Shown: piece by piece, positions 7,321 to 15,510 of the stretch | Layout of the letters: each line of letters opens with the position of its first letter | How positions within the stretch are numbered: the stretch's first letter is position 1 | Source of the DNA: Dokdonella_A sp937902695 | GTDB lineage: Bacteria; Pseudomonadota; Gammaproteobacteria; Xanthomonadales; Rhodanobacteraceae | DNA length: 32,726 nt | Reading direction: 5' to 3' | NCBI GenBank assembly: GCA_048498135.1 | Contig: JBEHYO010000040.1 | Location: forward strand, 1-32,726 | Program-made: the position numbers and the translations under genes | Notes under the pieces: generated by a model | What the model was told of the DNA's origin: nothing | The model's input: only the letters and a program-made list of their open reading frames with translations | The model's database searches: none

Positions 7321-10050
7321 TCACGATCCGACACCGCCGAGCGCCTTTTCGAGGTCCTGCTTGCGCTTGTACGCGTCTTTCCAGCGGTCGCCCGTGGCCT
7401 TGAGCTTCGGGATGACGTTGGTGATGCGGAAATCGAGCGGATGAGCCTTTTCGAGCTCCTCCCAGGTCAGCGGCAGCGACACCGGCGCACCGGCCACGCC
7501 TCGCGGAGAATAGGCGACGTTCAAGGTTTTTCCGCGCACGTTCATATTGTAATCCATGAAGATCTTGCCGGTCCGCTTCGGGATGCTCCATTCCATCGTG
7601 ATGTCCTTGGGGTGCCCGCGCATCAGGTGCCGGCCGACCAGTTCGGAGACGTGCCGGGCCGCGTCGAAGTCGATCGTGCGCCTGATCGGCACGAACACGT
7701 GGAGGCCGGTCTTGCCGGACGTCTTCACGATCGCTTCGAGCTTCATGGTTTTCAGAAGCTCGCGCAGCCAGAACGCGACCTCCTTGCCCTTCTCGAATGC
7801 GATGGTGTTGAGCTCGGGTTCCTCGCCCTTCTTCTCCTTGCCGGAATAGATGTACGGATCGATGTCGAAGACGACCCAGTCCGGAAAGTTCAGCACCGAA
7901 TCGTCGAGCGATTCGGCCGACGTCGCGAAGTCGGTGCTCTTCGAGATCGAATCCTTCTCGACCTTCGCGCGCGAGTGCCAGACATGGAACTCGAGCGTGC
8001 CCGACTGCGCGAGCCAGAGCAGTGTCGGCAGGTTGTTGCAGACGATGTAGTCGTGGCTCTCGTCGCGGCTCTCGCTCCAGACGGTGATCGACTCGACGAA
8101 CTTCGGCTGCGCCTGTGTCCAGTGCTTCTGGAAGAAGCGCTGCCCGCCGATGCCGTCCGGCATGCGGATCATCGTCAGCGGCCGGTCGGCGAGATGCGCG
8201 AGGATGTACGGCGAAACCTCGGCGAAGTAGCGCAAGAGGTCGCGCTTGGTCAGCGCCGGCTGCTGCAGCGACGGATCGGCCGGCCAGTACACGCGGTCGA
8301 GATGCGTCAGCGAAACGCGGTCGGCGCCGATCTCGAGCGTCGCCGACGCGCCCTTCGTTTCGAGCTGCGCGACGATGTCGGCGATCGTACCGTCCTCGCG
8401 CGAGGATTTCGTCTTCGTCGCCGATTTTCGCGGCGCCGCGACCGCAGTCGCTTCGGCGCGCTTGACGGCTTTCGGATCGATGTCGTCGCGAAGACGCAGG
8501 AACACCGGCGCGCGCAGCGAGCCGTCGCTCGTCCATTCCTGGAACTGGAGCTCGGCGACCAGGACGGGCTCGGTCCACGTCACCGGCGCGTTGACGACGG
8601 GCTTTTCCTCGAAAGGACACTTCGCGATCTTGAGCTTGTCGAGCGCCTTCTTGACGCTCGTCAGCGCGCGATCGTCGAAACCCGAGCCGACGTGCGATGC
8701 GTAGTGCAGCGTGCCGCGGTCCCAGTAGCCGACCAGCAGCGAGCCGAGCGCCTCGCGCGAGCCCTTGCCTTTCGTATAGCCGCCGATCACGAAATCGGCC
8801 GTCCGCGTCGGCTTGATCTTGAGCCACGCTTTCGAGCGCTTGCCGCTTTCGTAGCGGCTGTCCTTGCGCTTGCCGATCACGCCTTCGAGGCCGCTCGCGA
8901 GCGCAGCCGCATTGAGCGCGACGCCGTCGTCCTGGGCGACGACGAGCTGCAGCGAAGGCGAGGGCAGGAGGCACTGGGCGAGGTAGCGACGGCGGTCGCG
9001 ATACGGCGCGCGGCGAAGATCGAGGCCCGCGAAATAGAGCAGGTCGAATACATAGAAGATGACCGGATTTTTCGCGTCGGCCGCGGCGATCTCGCGCGCG
9101 GTCTTCGCGTGCACGCGGTTCTGCATCGCGTTGAAGGTCGGCTTGCCGTCGGTGTCGAACGCGACGAGCTCGCCGTCGAGTATCACGCGATCGACTTGCT
9201 GGCCGCGCAATTCCTCGACCAACTTCGGAAACGCCTGCGCGAGCTCGTGCCCGCGCCGCGACAGCATGCGCACGCCTTTCGGATCGACATAGGCGATCAC
9301 GCGGTAGCCGTCGAGCTTGGGCTCCCACATCCACGCGGCGTCATTGAATGCTTCGTCGCCGAGCTCGGCGTGCATCGGCTCGATCGTCTTGGGCATCGGG
9401 ACGAGCGGGCCGGTCGGCACGAGCTCGGTCGCCGGCATGCGGCGCAGCGGCACGGAGGCGATTTCCTCGACGGTCGCGCCGGAGAGCACCGAGCGGTTCT
9501 GCGCGGTCACGTCCTCGTCGCTGACGAAGCGGTCGCGGTGCTTGATCATGAGCCAGGTCTTCGCTTCCTTCGTGCGCACGAGTGCGAAGGAGCCTTTCAG
9601 CTTCTCGCCACGGAGCAGGATGCTGAGCTTGCCCTTCTCGTAGCCTTCGCGGATCTGGCGCGCGGCCTCGGCGCGGTCGTGGAACCACGTGCCGCCTTCG
9701 TCCGGGCTGTAGACGCCGCAATCCCAGACGATGACCTCGCCCGCGCCGTAGGCGTCCTTCGGGATCACGCCTTCGAACGAGGCGTAGTCGTAGGGATGAT
9801 CCTCGGTCTCGACGGCCAGGCGCTTGTCGTTGCGATCGAACGAAGGGCCCTTCGGCACGGCCCAGGACATCAGCACGCCGTCGCATTCGAGGCGAAAATC
9901 GTAGTGGAGCCGCCGGGCCGCGTGCATCTGCACGACGAACATCAGCGGGCCTTCTCCCGGATCGGCGAGCCTCGGCGCGGGCTCGGGCGTGACATCGAAG
10001 GCCCGCTTCGCGGAATATTCGCTGAGCTTGCCTTTCACCGGTTTCGCCAT
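7321..10050 (-). CDS. ligD: Multifunctional ATP-dependent DNA ligase D (PE-LIG-POL)
   Basis: The protein is 909 residues from the ATG at 10050 (MAKPVKGKL). A start at 10104 would overlap the divergent DUF72 gene and is less likely. Domain order is 3'-phosphoesterase, ligase, primase-polymerase, as in Pseudomonas LigD. PE: HAARRLHYDFRLE at 43-55 with the metal-binding His/His/Asp. LIG: WEPKLDGYRV with the adenylated Lys at about 245, DGELVAFD at 292-299, EGVIGK at 389-394, KAWLKIK at 407-413. A Lys/Ser/Thr-rich linker spans about 531-555. POL starts about 570 with LTHLDRVYWP, metal ligands D-x-D at 729/731 and SGKTGLHVFVP at about 778-788. It trims, fills and seals ends held by Ku. It heads the operon ligD-ku-HTH/TPR. 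Confidence 0.97.
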   Translation of the reverse strand: MAKPVKGKLSEYSAKRAFDVTPEPAPRLADPGEGPLMFVVQMHAARRLHYDFRLECDGVLMSWAVPKGPSFDRNDKRLAVETEDHPYDYASFEGVIPKDAYGAGEVIVWDCGVYSPDEGGTWFHDRAEAARQIREGYEKGKLSILLRGEKLKGSFALVRTKEAKTWLMIKHRDRFVSDEDVTAQNRSVLSGATVEEIASVPLRRMPATELVPTGPLVPMPKTIEPMHAELGDEAFNDAAWMWEPKLDGYRVIAYVDPKGVRMLSRRGHELAQAFPKLVEELRGQQVDRVILDGELVAFDTDGKPTFNAMQNRVHAKTAREIAAADAKNPVIFYVFDLLYFAGLDLRRAPYRDRRRYLAQCLLPSPSLQLVVAQDDGVALNAAALASGLEGVIGKRKDSRYESGKRSKAWLKIKPTRTADFVIGGYTKGKGSREALGSLLVGYWDRGTLHYASHVGSGFDDRALTSVKKALDKLKIAKCPFEEKPVVNAPVTWTEPVLVAELQFQEWTSDGSLRAPVFLRLRDDIDPKAVKRAEATAVAAPRKSATKTKSSREDGTIADIVAQLETKGASATLEIGADRVSLTHLDRVYWPADPSLQQPALTKRDLLRYFAEVSPYILAHLADRPLTMIRMPDGIGGQRFFQKHWTQAQPKFVESITVWSESRDESHDYIVCNNLPTLLWLAQSGTLEFHVWHSRAKVEKDSISKSTDFATSAESLDDSVLNFPDWVVFDIDPYIYSGKEKKGEEPELNTIAFEKGKEVAFWLRELLKTMKLEAIVKTSGKTGLHVFVPIRRTIDFDAARHVSELVGRHLMRGHPKDITMEWSIPKRTGKIFMDYNMNVRGKTLNVAYSPRGVAGAPVSLPLTWEELEKAHPLDFRITNVIPKLKATGDRWKDAYKRKQDLEKALGGVGS

Positions 10051-10084
10051 GGGCGGATTGTTTCGATCCAGGACCTGACCCGCA

Positions 10085-10795
10085 ATGACCGCATCGAGGC
10101 TCATCGCCGGCGCCAGCGGCTACTCGTACAAGGAGTGGCAGGGCACCTTCTATCCGGACAAGATCAAGCCGGACGCGATGCTCGCGTTCTACGCCGGGCG
10201 CCTGCCGACCGTCGAGATCAACAATACGTTCTACCAGATGCCGAAGCCCGCGGTGCTCGAGGCGTGGTCAGCCGCGACGCCCGACCACTTCCGCTTCGCG
10301 ATCAAGGCCTCGCGGCGCATCACGCACGAGGCGCGGCTGAAGCCCGAGGATGCGTCGAGCTCGGTCGAGTACCTCTACCGGAATCTGGCGGCGCTCGGCC
10401 CCAAGCGCGGTCCGGTGCTGTTCCAGCTGCCGCCGGTCCTGAAGAAGGACCTGCCGCGCCTCGAAGGTTTCCTTGCGCTGCTGCCCGCCGGGCACATGGC
10501 CGCGTTCGAGTTCCGCAACGAAAGCTGGTTCGACGACGACGTCTACGCAGCGCTGAAGCGCGCCAACGCCTCGCTGTGCCTTTCCGAGCGCGAGGACAAC
10601 GCGCCGCCGCCGCTGGTCGAGACGGCGCCGTTCGGCTACATCCGCCTGCGCCTCGAGGACTACAGCGACGATGATCTCAAGCGCTGGTCCGACCGCCTCG
10701 TCGCGACCGGCTGGCGCGAGATCTACGTCTATTTCATGCACGAGCCGACGGCGCCGCCGTATGCGCAGACACTGCTCGCGTGCGCGAACGCATGA
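10085..10795 (+). CDS. DUF72 (YecE-like) family protein
   Basis: This 236-residue protein begins MTASRLIAGASGYSYKEWQG, the GxSGYSYxxW start of the DUF72/YecE family (PF01904), a TIM-barrel-like fold. Further family blocks are TFYQMPKP at about residues 45-52 (normally FYxxPxxxxxxxW), HFRFAIKASRRITH at about 68-81, LFQLPP and FEFRNESWF at about 138-146, and YVYFMHE near the C terminus. The function is unknown. Some members lie beside NHEJ or UV-repair genes, which fits the divergent ligD start only 34 bases away. Its stop overlaps the ATG of the next gene by 4 bases (ATGA), so the two are a translationally coupled pair. Confidence 0.93.
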   Translation: MTASRLIAGASGYSYKEWQGTFYPDKIKPDAMLAFYAGRLPTVEINNTFYQMPKPAVLEAWSAATPDHFRFAIKASRRITHEARLKPEDASSSVEYLYRNLAALGPKRGPVLFQLPPVLKKDLPRLEGFLALLPAGHMAAFEFRNESWFDDDVYAALKRANASLCLSEREDNAPPPLVETAPFGYIRLRLEDYSDDDLKRWSDRLVATGWREIYVYFMHEPTAPPYAQTLLACANA

Positions 10796-11502
10796 ACGCG
10801 GTGAATGCCGAAGCGGCGGAGCTGACGATCGCGGTCGACGCATCGCGCCGCGTCTCGGCGCTGCTTTGCGCGCCCCGGGATGCGCGAGCCTGCTACGTGC
10901 TCGCGCATGGCGCGGGCGCGGGGATGCGCCATCCGTTCCTGGCCGCGATCGCCGATGCGCTCGCGGCGCGCGGCATCGCGACGCTTCGCTACCAGTTCCC
11001 GTACATGGAGCAGGGCTCGAAACGACCCGACGTGCCGGCCGTCGCGCACGCGACGGTGCGCGCGGCGGTGGACGAAGCGGCGCGGGCCGCGCCCGGCGTC
11101 GCGCTGATTGCCGGCGGCAAGTCGTTCGGCGGACGCATGACGTCGCAGGCGCAGGCGGCGACGCCGCTGCCTGGCGTGCGCGGCCTCGCGTTCCTCGGCT
11201 TTCCTCTGCATCCGGCCGGCAAGCCGTCGGACGAGCGCGCCGCACACCTCGCCGACGTCCGCGTGCCGATGCTGTTCCTGCAAGGCACGCGCGACGATCT
11301 CGCCACGCTGTCGCTGCTGCGGCCCGTCGTCGCGCGCCTCGGAGCGGCCGCGAGGCTCGAGCTCTTCGACGACGCCGACCATTCGTTCCACGTGCGCGCG
11401 CGGAGCCGGCGCACGGACGTCGATGTGCTCGCCGCGCTCGCCGATTCATTGGCCGCCTGGATCGACGCATCGATCGTGTCGGCCGCGATGGCGCGCACGT
11501 GA
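10792..11502 (+). CDS. Alpha/beta-hydrolase of the KANL3/Tex30 type
   Basis: The protein is 236 residues from the ATG at 10792, which overlaps the DUF72 stop as ATGA; a GTG at 10780 is in frame but has nothing to favour it. It has an alpha/beta-hydrolase layout: oxyanion-region AHGAGAGMRHPF at about residues 37-48, nucleophile elbow GGKSFGGRM (Ser), acid in FLQGTRDDL and the catalytic His in DDADHSFHV. That arrangement and the AHGAGAG motif are those of the KANL3/Tex30 (PF20408) bacterial family, which is close to dienelactone hydrolases. Substrate unknown. No signal peptide, so cytoplasmic. Co-translation with DUF72 suggests a shared role. Confidence 0.88.
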   Translation: MNAVNAEAAELTIAVDASRRVSALLCAPRDARACYVLAHGAGAGMRHPFLAAIADALAARGIATLRYQFPYMEQGSKRPDVPAVAHATVRAAVDEAARAAPGVALIAGGKSFGGRMTSQAQAATPLPGVRGLAFLGFPLHPAGKPSDERAAHLADVRVPMLFLQGTRDDLATLSLLRPVVARLGAAARLELFDDADHSFHVRARSRRTDVDVLAALADSLAAWIDASIVSAAMART

Positions 11503-11638
11503 GCGCCCAAGCAGAAATGTTCCGCAAGCGTCTGTTTCGATTGAATCCCTGTGCGGGCAATAGCGCGCATGCCGATGCTCGCGGATACTTGCGCCATCCG
11601 CTTGATCGAAATCCGCCCCATCGAAAAAAGGACGACGC

Positions 11639-11983
11639 ATGACGAGGTACTTCGCATTCGCCGCCGGCCTCCTGATCGCGACCACCGCGCACGCGATGAA
11701 GGGGGACGAGTTCGCACGCCTGATGGATTCGTACCAGAAGCTGCAGGGCGCAAAGTCGCCGAGCCGCGACGACGAGCTCGGCGGCGCGGCATTCATCGCA
11801 TACATCCGCGGCGTCGAGGATTCGATGAACGGGGTGCGGTTCTGCATCACCGCCGGAGCGTCCTCGTCGCAGCAGGTCGCATTCATCATGAAATACGTCA
11901 AGGCGCATCCGGAGGAGCTGCACAACGGCGCCACGACGCTGATCGTGCAGGCGCTGCAGCCGCCATACCCATGCTCGCAGTAG
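11639..11983 (+). CDS. Secreted Rap1a/Tai-family protein (immunity-protein fold)
   Basis: This 114-residue protein starts MTRYFAFAAGLLIATTAHA, a signal peptide with an AHA cleavage site, so the mature form is periplasmic and about 95 residues. The rest matches the Rap1a/Tai pattern: AAFIAYIRGVEDS, FCITAGASSSQQVAFIMKY, HPEELHNGATTLIVQAL and a final PYPC. The two cysteines (FC and PYPC) could form the disulfide known in this family. AAAGGA precedes the ATG at 11639. Named members neutralise T6SS amidase effectors in Serratia, but the fold is also common as an orphan periplasmic protein. No effector or T6SS gene lies nearby, so a role as an immunity protein is not supported by context. Confidence 0.75.
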   Translation: MTRYFAFAAGLLIATTAHAMKGDEFARLMDSYQKLQGAKSPSRDDELGGAAFIAYIRGVEDSMNGVRFCITAGASSSQQVAFIMKYVKAHPEELHNGATTLIVQALQPPYPCSQ

Positions 11984-12086
11984 GTGGTCGGCGCCGGCCT
12001 GACCGCGCTCGTGAAGTCGACGAGGTCATGCTCGGCGTCGATCGAAACTGCTAGGCTCTCGCAACATCGCGTACCAGGGAGACGCC

Positions 12087-12365
12087 GTGGAATTCCGCAT
12101 CATCATCGTCGCGCTGTTTTGCCTCTTGATGGCCGCGGCCTGCCACGAGTCGCATCTCAACGGCAGCTCGGAAGCCGCGTTCGCGGCGAGCGTGCAGGCG
12201 ATGAATCAGGAGCACACGGTGACCGAGGCGCAGGCGTTCGGGACGAAGCTCGTTGCCGCCGAGAAGACGCTCGGCAAGGACGTCGTGCGCGAGCAGATGA
12301 ACGGCATGAGCTACGCGCAGGCGAAGACGTATCTCGATTCCGCGTCGGTGCCGAAGAAAGAGTAG
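12087..12365 (+). CDS. Small lipoprotein (DUF6694-like)
   Basis: This 92-residue protein starts at a GTG (12087) with GGGAG 5 bases upstream. The sequence MEFRIIIVALFCLLMAAACH has a lipoprotein signal with the lipobox AAAC and the lipidated Cys at residue 19; His follows, so no Asp inner-membrane retention signal. The mature part, NGSSEAAFAASVQAMNQE followed by LVAAEKTLG and GMSYAQAKTYL, resembles short 'SSEEAFxAS' lipoproteins annotated as DUF6694. I recognise the pattern but cannot confirm it. It lies 103 bases after the Rap1a-like gene and 4 bases before the next gene. Function unknown. Confidence 0.7.
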   Translation: MEFRIIIVALFCLLMAAACHESHLNGSSEAAFAASVQAMNQEHTVTEAQAFGTKLVAAEKTLGKDVVREQMNGMSYAQAKTYLDSASVPKKE

Positions 12366-12369
12366 GCGC

Positions 12370-13404
12370 GTGATCGCCCTCGGCAGCGCGCTCGCCGCGG
12401 CGCTCATCGCAGCGGCATCGGCCGCATCCGCGGACAGCGTGCAGCGCTGGAACATCGGCGGCACCGGCGGCTGGGATTACCTGACGGCCGACGCCGCGAC
12501 GCATCGCCTGTACGTGCCGCGCTTCGATCGCGTGATCGCCGTGGACACGCGCGACGGCCACGTCGTCGGCACCGTGCCCGGCACCGAAGGCGTGCACGGC
12601 GTCGCGCTCGATCCGAAATCCGGCAAGTCGTACACGAGCAACGGGCGCGGCGACAATGTCACGAAGTTCGACGCCGCCTCGCTGCGCGTCGAAGGCACCT
12701 ATCCCGTGTCGGGGCAGGGCCCGGACGCGATCGTGTTCGACGAATCGTCCGGAGAGATCTGGACGTTCAACGGCAAGAGCCGCGACGCGACCGTGCTCGC
12801 GCCCGACGGCCGCATCGTCGCGACGCTGCCGCTTGCAGGGAGACCCGAGTTCGCCGTCAGCGACGCGCACGGCACGATCTTCGTCAACGACGAGGAGCAC
12901 GCGAACCTGATCGCGATCGACGTCGCCGCGCATCGCGTGCGCGCAACCTGGAAGCTCGTCGACTGCGAGGAGCCGAGCGGCCTTGCGCTCGACGCGGCGC
13001 ACAAGCGGCTCTTCTCGGTCTGCCGGAACGGGCACATGTCGATCGTCGACGCCGCAAGCGGCCGCCATGTCGCGACGGTACCGATCGGTCGCGGGCCCGA
13101 CGGCGCCGCGTTCGACGCGGGGCTCGGCAATGCGTACAGCTCGAACGGCACGGACGGCACCGTGACCGTCGTGCACGAGCGCGATCCGGATCATTTCGAC
13201 GTCGCGGCGACGCTCGAAACCCAGAAAAGCGCGCGAACGATCGCGCTGGATGCGGGCGATCATCGGCTCTTCCTCGCCGCCGCACGTTTCGAGGAAACCG
13301 GCACGCCCTCGCGGCCCGGTCATCGCCCGCCGATGGTGCCGGGCTCGTTCGCGATCCTCGTCGTTGCGCCGCCGGTCGCCGATGGCGGGCAAACCGGCCG
13401 CTGA
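12370..13404 (+). CDS. YncE-like periplasmic beta-propeller protein
   Basis: This 344-residue protein starts at a GTG (12370), 4 bases after the preceding stop. Residues 1-21 (ALIAAASAASA) are a signal peptide. The remainder has about six to seven propeller blades with YVNNTN-like/YncE strands, such as LYVPRFDRVIAVDTRDGHVV, GVALDPKSGKSYTSNG, EEPSGLALDAAHKRLFSVC and RTIALDAGDHRLFLAAARFE. YncE-type proteins are periplasmic propellers of uncertain role; some bind DNA or cofactors. It has two cysteines, one in DCEEPSG and one in SVCRNG, which could pair. It does not carry the FADGFE-type tail seen on other secreted proteins here. Spacing suggests co-transcription with the small lipoprotein. Confidence 0.88.
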   Translation: MIALGSALAAALIAAASAASADSVQRWNIGGTGGWDYLTADAATHRLYVPRFDRVIAVDTRDGHVVGTVPGTEGVHGVALDPKSGKSYTSNGRGDNVTKFDAASLRVEGTYPVSGQGPDAIVFDESSGEIWTFNGKSRDATVLAPDGRIVATLPLAGRPEFAVSDAHGTIFVNDEEHANLIAIDVAAHRVRATWKLVDCEEPSGLALDAAHKRLFSVCRNGHMSIVDAASGRHVATVPIGRGPDGAAFDAGLGNAYSSNGTDGTVTVVHERDPDHFDVAATLETQKSARTIALDAGDHRLFLAAARFEETGTPSRPGHRPPMVPGSFAILVVAPPVADGGQTGR

Positions 13405-13495
13405 ACGACCGGACGCGGGACCCCGCCGGTTCATCGTGCGGATTGGCGCGCTTGCGCAGAGTTCGCGCCAGTCCCGTCACGCGAGGTTGTCCCCG

Positions 13496-13735
13496 ATGGA
13501 AAAGTTCGCCGATCGTGCGCGCAGCATCATCCGCACCCAGCTCGGATTGCGCGAGACGGAGCCGATCGGGCTCGATGCGCGCATCGCCGATCTCGGCGCC
13601 GACGATCTCGACAACGTCGAGATCATCCTGGCGCTCGAGGAAGAGTTCGAATGCGCGATTCCGGACAACGTCGCCTCGCGGCTGACGACGTTCGGCGACG
13701 TGATGGCGTTCCTGCACGGTCGCCAGGTCGCCTGA
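13496..13735 (+). CDS. Acyl-carrier-protein-like protein lacking the phosphopantetheine serine
   Basis: The protein is 79 residues from the ATG at 13496. The ACP fold is clear: helix 1 (ARSIIRTQLGLRE), the conserved loop, then ADLGADDLDNVEIILALEEE and FECAIPDN. Canonical ACPs have GADSLD(T/S)VE here; the Ser that carries 4'-phosphopantetheine is replaced by Asp (codons GAC GAT CTC, about residues 36-38). The frame is otherwise intact and standard, so this is a substitution within a conserved protein, not decay. It could not act as a normal acyl carrier; roles as a partner-binding decoy or regulatory ACP are speculative. It lies 91 bases after the propeller gene and 52 bases before the Nudix gene. 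A longer frame to 13250 overlaps the upstream gene and is rejected. Confidence 0.85.
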   Translation: MEKFADRARSIIRTQLGLRETEPIGLDARIADLGADDLDNVEIILALEEEFECAIPDNVASRLTTFGDVMAFLHGRQVA

Positions 13736-13787
13736 TCGCGAGGCCAATGTGCTCGTGCGGCTTGCGGCGACGCCGTAAGCTCGCACC

Positions 13788-14240
13788 ATGCGAAGCGCCG
13801 GCATTCTCCTTTTCAGGCGACGGGACGGAGCGCTCGAAGTCCTGCTCGCGCATCCGGGCGGCCCGTTCTGGGCGCGTCGCGACGCTGGCGCGTGGACGAT
13901 CCCGAAAGGCCTGATCGAGCCCGGCGAGACGGCCGAGGCCGCGGCGCGGCGCGAGTTCCTCGAAGAGCTCGGCACCGAAGCGGCGGGGGCGCTCGTAGCG
14001 CTCGGCAGCGTGCGCCAGCGCGGCGGCAAGCACGTCGAAGCATTCGCGCTCGAAGGCGACTTCGACGTCGCGACGCTGCGCAGTAACACGTTCGAAACCG
14101 AATGGCCGCCGCGAAGCGGGCGCATGAATACGTATCCGGAAATCGACCGGATCGCCTGGCTCGATCTTCCGGCCGCCCGCATCCAGATCCTGGAGGCGCA
14201 GCGGCCGCTGCTCGATCGCCTCGAAGCGCTGGCTGGCTGA
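13788..14240 (+). CDS. Nudix hydrolase
   Basis: This 150-residue protein begins MRSAGILLFRRRDGALEVLL. It has a full Nudix box at about residues 43-65: G-x5-E-x7-REFLEELGT, with all catalytic Glu residues (GLIEPGE, RREFLEEL). The flanking WTIPKG and RGGKHVEAFALEGD segments are typical of the subgroup often labelled 'NUDIX domain-containing, diadenosine/NTP pyrophosphohydrolase-like'. It hydrolyses a nucleoside diphosphate linked to another moiety; substrate unknown. Cytoplasmic. The ATG at 13788 is the natural start. It is convergent with the EAL gene, whose stop is 16 bases away, without a clear terminator. Confidence 0.95.
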   Translation: MRSAGILLFRRRDGALEVLLAHPGGPFWARRDAGAWTIPKGLIEPGETAEAAARREFLEELGTEAAGALVALGSVRQRGGKHVEAFALEGDFDVATLRSNTFETEWPPRSGRMNTYPEIDRIAWLDLPAARIQILEAQRPLLDRLEALAG

Positions 14241-14255
14241 ACGCACGGTTGAGCG

Positions 14256-15491
14256 CTAGACCGGCGCGGCGAGATCCGCGACGAAATCGGCGGCCGGCAC
14301 CGGCATGCCCATGTGGTGGCCCTGGACCAGATCGCAGCGCATCTCGCGCAGGCGTTCGAGCGTCGCCGCATCCTCGACGCCTTCGGCGATGACGAGCATG
14401 TCGAGCTGGTGCGCGACCGCGATCATCGAGCGCACGACCTTGGCGACGCGCTCGTCGCGCGAGAGCGCCGAGATGAACGAGATGTCGATCTTGAGCTCGG
14501 TCGCCGGCAGCTGGCGAAGATAGGCGAACGAGGAATAGCCCGTTCCGAAGTCGTCGATCGCGATCCGGATGCCGTGCTCGCGCAGGCGCGACAGGACGCG
14601 CGCGCTGTGCGACGGGTCCTCCATGAGCGAGCTCTCGGTGACTTCGAGCTCGAGCCCAGCGCCCGCCACGCCCCAGATGCTGAGCGCGCCGAGAACCTGC
14701 TCGACGAAATCCGGCTGGCGCAGCACGTGCGGCGAGATGTTGACGGCGAAGAACAGCGCCGGATTGCGCAATTGCGCCGCCGCGGCGTGGCGCAGCGTCG
14801 TGTTGAGGCTCCAGTGCGTCAGCGCGCCGATCGATCCCGACTGCTCGGCGAGCTGGACGAACCGGGACGGCGGAATCGCGACGCCGCCGTATTGCCAGCG
14901 CGCGAGCGCCTCGGCGCCGGCGATGCGGCCGGAATCGATCGCATAGATCGGCTGCAGCGCGAGATCGAGATGGCCGAGCGCGATCGCCATGCGAAGGTCC
15001 GCATCGGACAGCGTGAGCGCATCGGCCGTCGGCGTGTAGAACGCGAAGCGATCGACCTGGCGCGCCGCCTCGACGCAGGCGCGCTCGGCGTTGCGGCACA
15101 GGACATCGGGATCGGTGCCGTGCTCGGGTGCGATCGCGATGCCGATCGTGATGCCCGCGAGCACGCGCCGGCCGTTTGCCTCGAACGGCTGCTCGAGCGC
15201 TGCCGCGAGGCGAACCGCGGCGAGCGCGGCGAGATTGCCCGCCTTGAGGCCGGGCAGGAGAATCGCGAACGCGCCTTCGCCGATGCGGTGCACCGCATCG
15301 ATCGGGCGCAGTGCGTGCCGCATCGCGGCCTGCATCGCGTCCTCGACGCGATCGAGCGTTGCGTAGCCGAACGTCGCGGCGAGCTCGCCGTATCGCGACA
15401 CGCGCGCGACGAGCACGGCCGCGACGTCCTCCGCGCCCCGCGCGTCGACCATGCGCGCGATCGCCTCGAATAGTCCGGCTCGAGTCGTCAT
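14256..15491 (-). CDS. c-di-GMP phosphodiesterase: degenerate GGDEF plus intact EAL domain
   Basis: This 411-residue protein starts at the ATG at 15491, 19 bases after the HD-GYP stop. Residues about 20-160 are a GGDEF fold whose signature is replaced by RIGEGAFAILLPG, so cyclase activity is unlikely. Residues about 165-408 are an EAL domain with all usual ligands: AEALARWQ (EAL), AVNISP (Asn), EVTESSLM (Glu), IDDFGTGYSSF (Asp pair), LKIDISFI (Lys), IAEGVE (Glu) and CDLVQGHHMG (Gln). It should hydrolyse c-di-GMP to pGpG. No membrane segment or sensory domain is seen, so it is cytosolic. The inactive GGDEF may be an allosteric GTP sensor, as in other GGDEF-EAL hybrids. Confidence 0.94.
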   Translation of the reverse strand: MTTRAGLFEAIARMVDARGAEDVAAVLVARVSRYGELAATFGYATLDRVEDAMQAAMRHALRPIDAVHRIGEGAFAILLPGLKAGNLAALAAVRLAAALEQPFEANGRRVLAGITIGIAIAPEHGTDPDVLCRNAERACVEAARQVDRFAFYTPTADALTLSDADLRMAIALGHLDLALQPIYAIDSGRIAGAEALARWQYGGVAIPPSRFVQLAEQSGSIGALTHWSLNTTLRHAAAAQLRNPALFFAVNISPHVLRQPDFVEQVLGALSIWGVAGAGLELEVTESSLMEDPSHSARVLSRLREHGIRIAIDDFGTGYSSFAYLRQLPATELKIDISFISALSRDERVAKVVRSMIAVAHQLDMLVIAEGVEDAATLERLREMRCDLVQGHHMGMPVPAADFVADLAAPV

Positions 15492-15510
15492 GCGTCGTCG
15501 CGCGCGGCGC

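Noticed and set aside
7300..10674. A plus-strand open frame of 1124 codons opposite ligD.
   Set aside because: It runs antisense through the whole ligD gene, its translation is Arg/Ala/Leu-rich with no domain, and ligD carries intact catalytic motifs. Long antisense frames are expected in GC-rich DNA.
11639..11983. T6SS effector-immunity locus.
   Set aside because: No effector, VgrG, Hcp or other T6SS component appears in the window, so only the fold similarity is reported.
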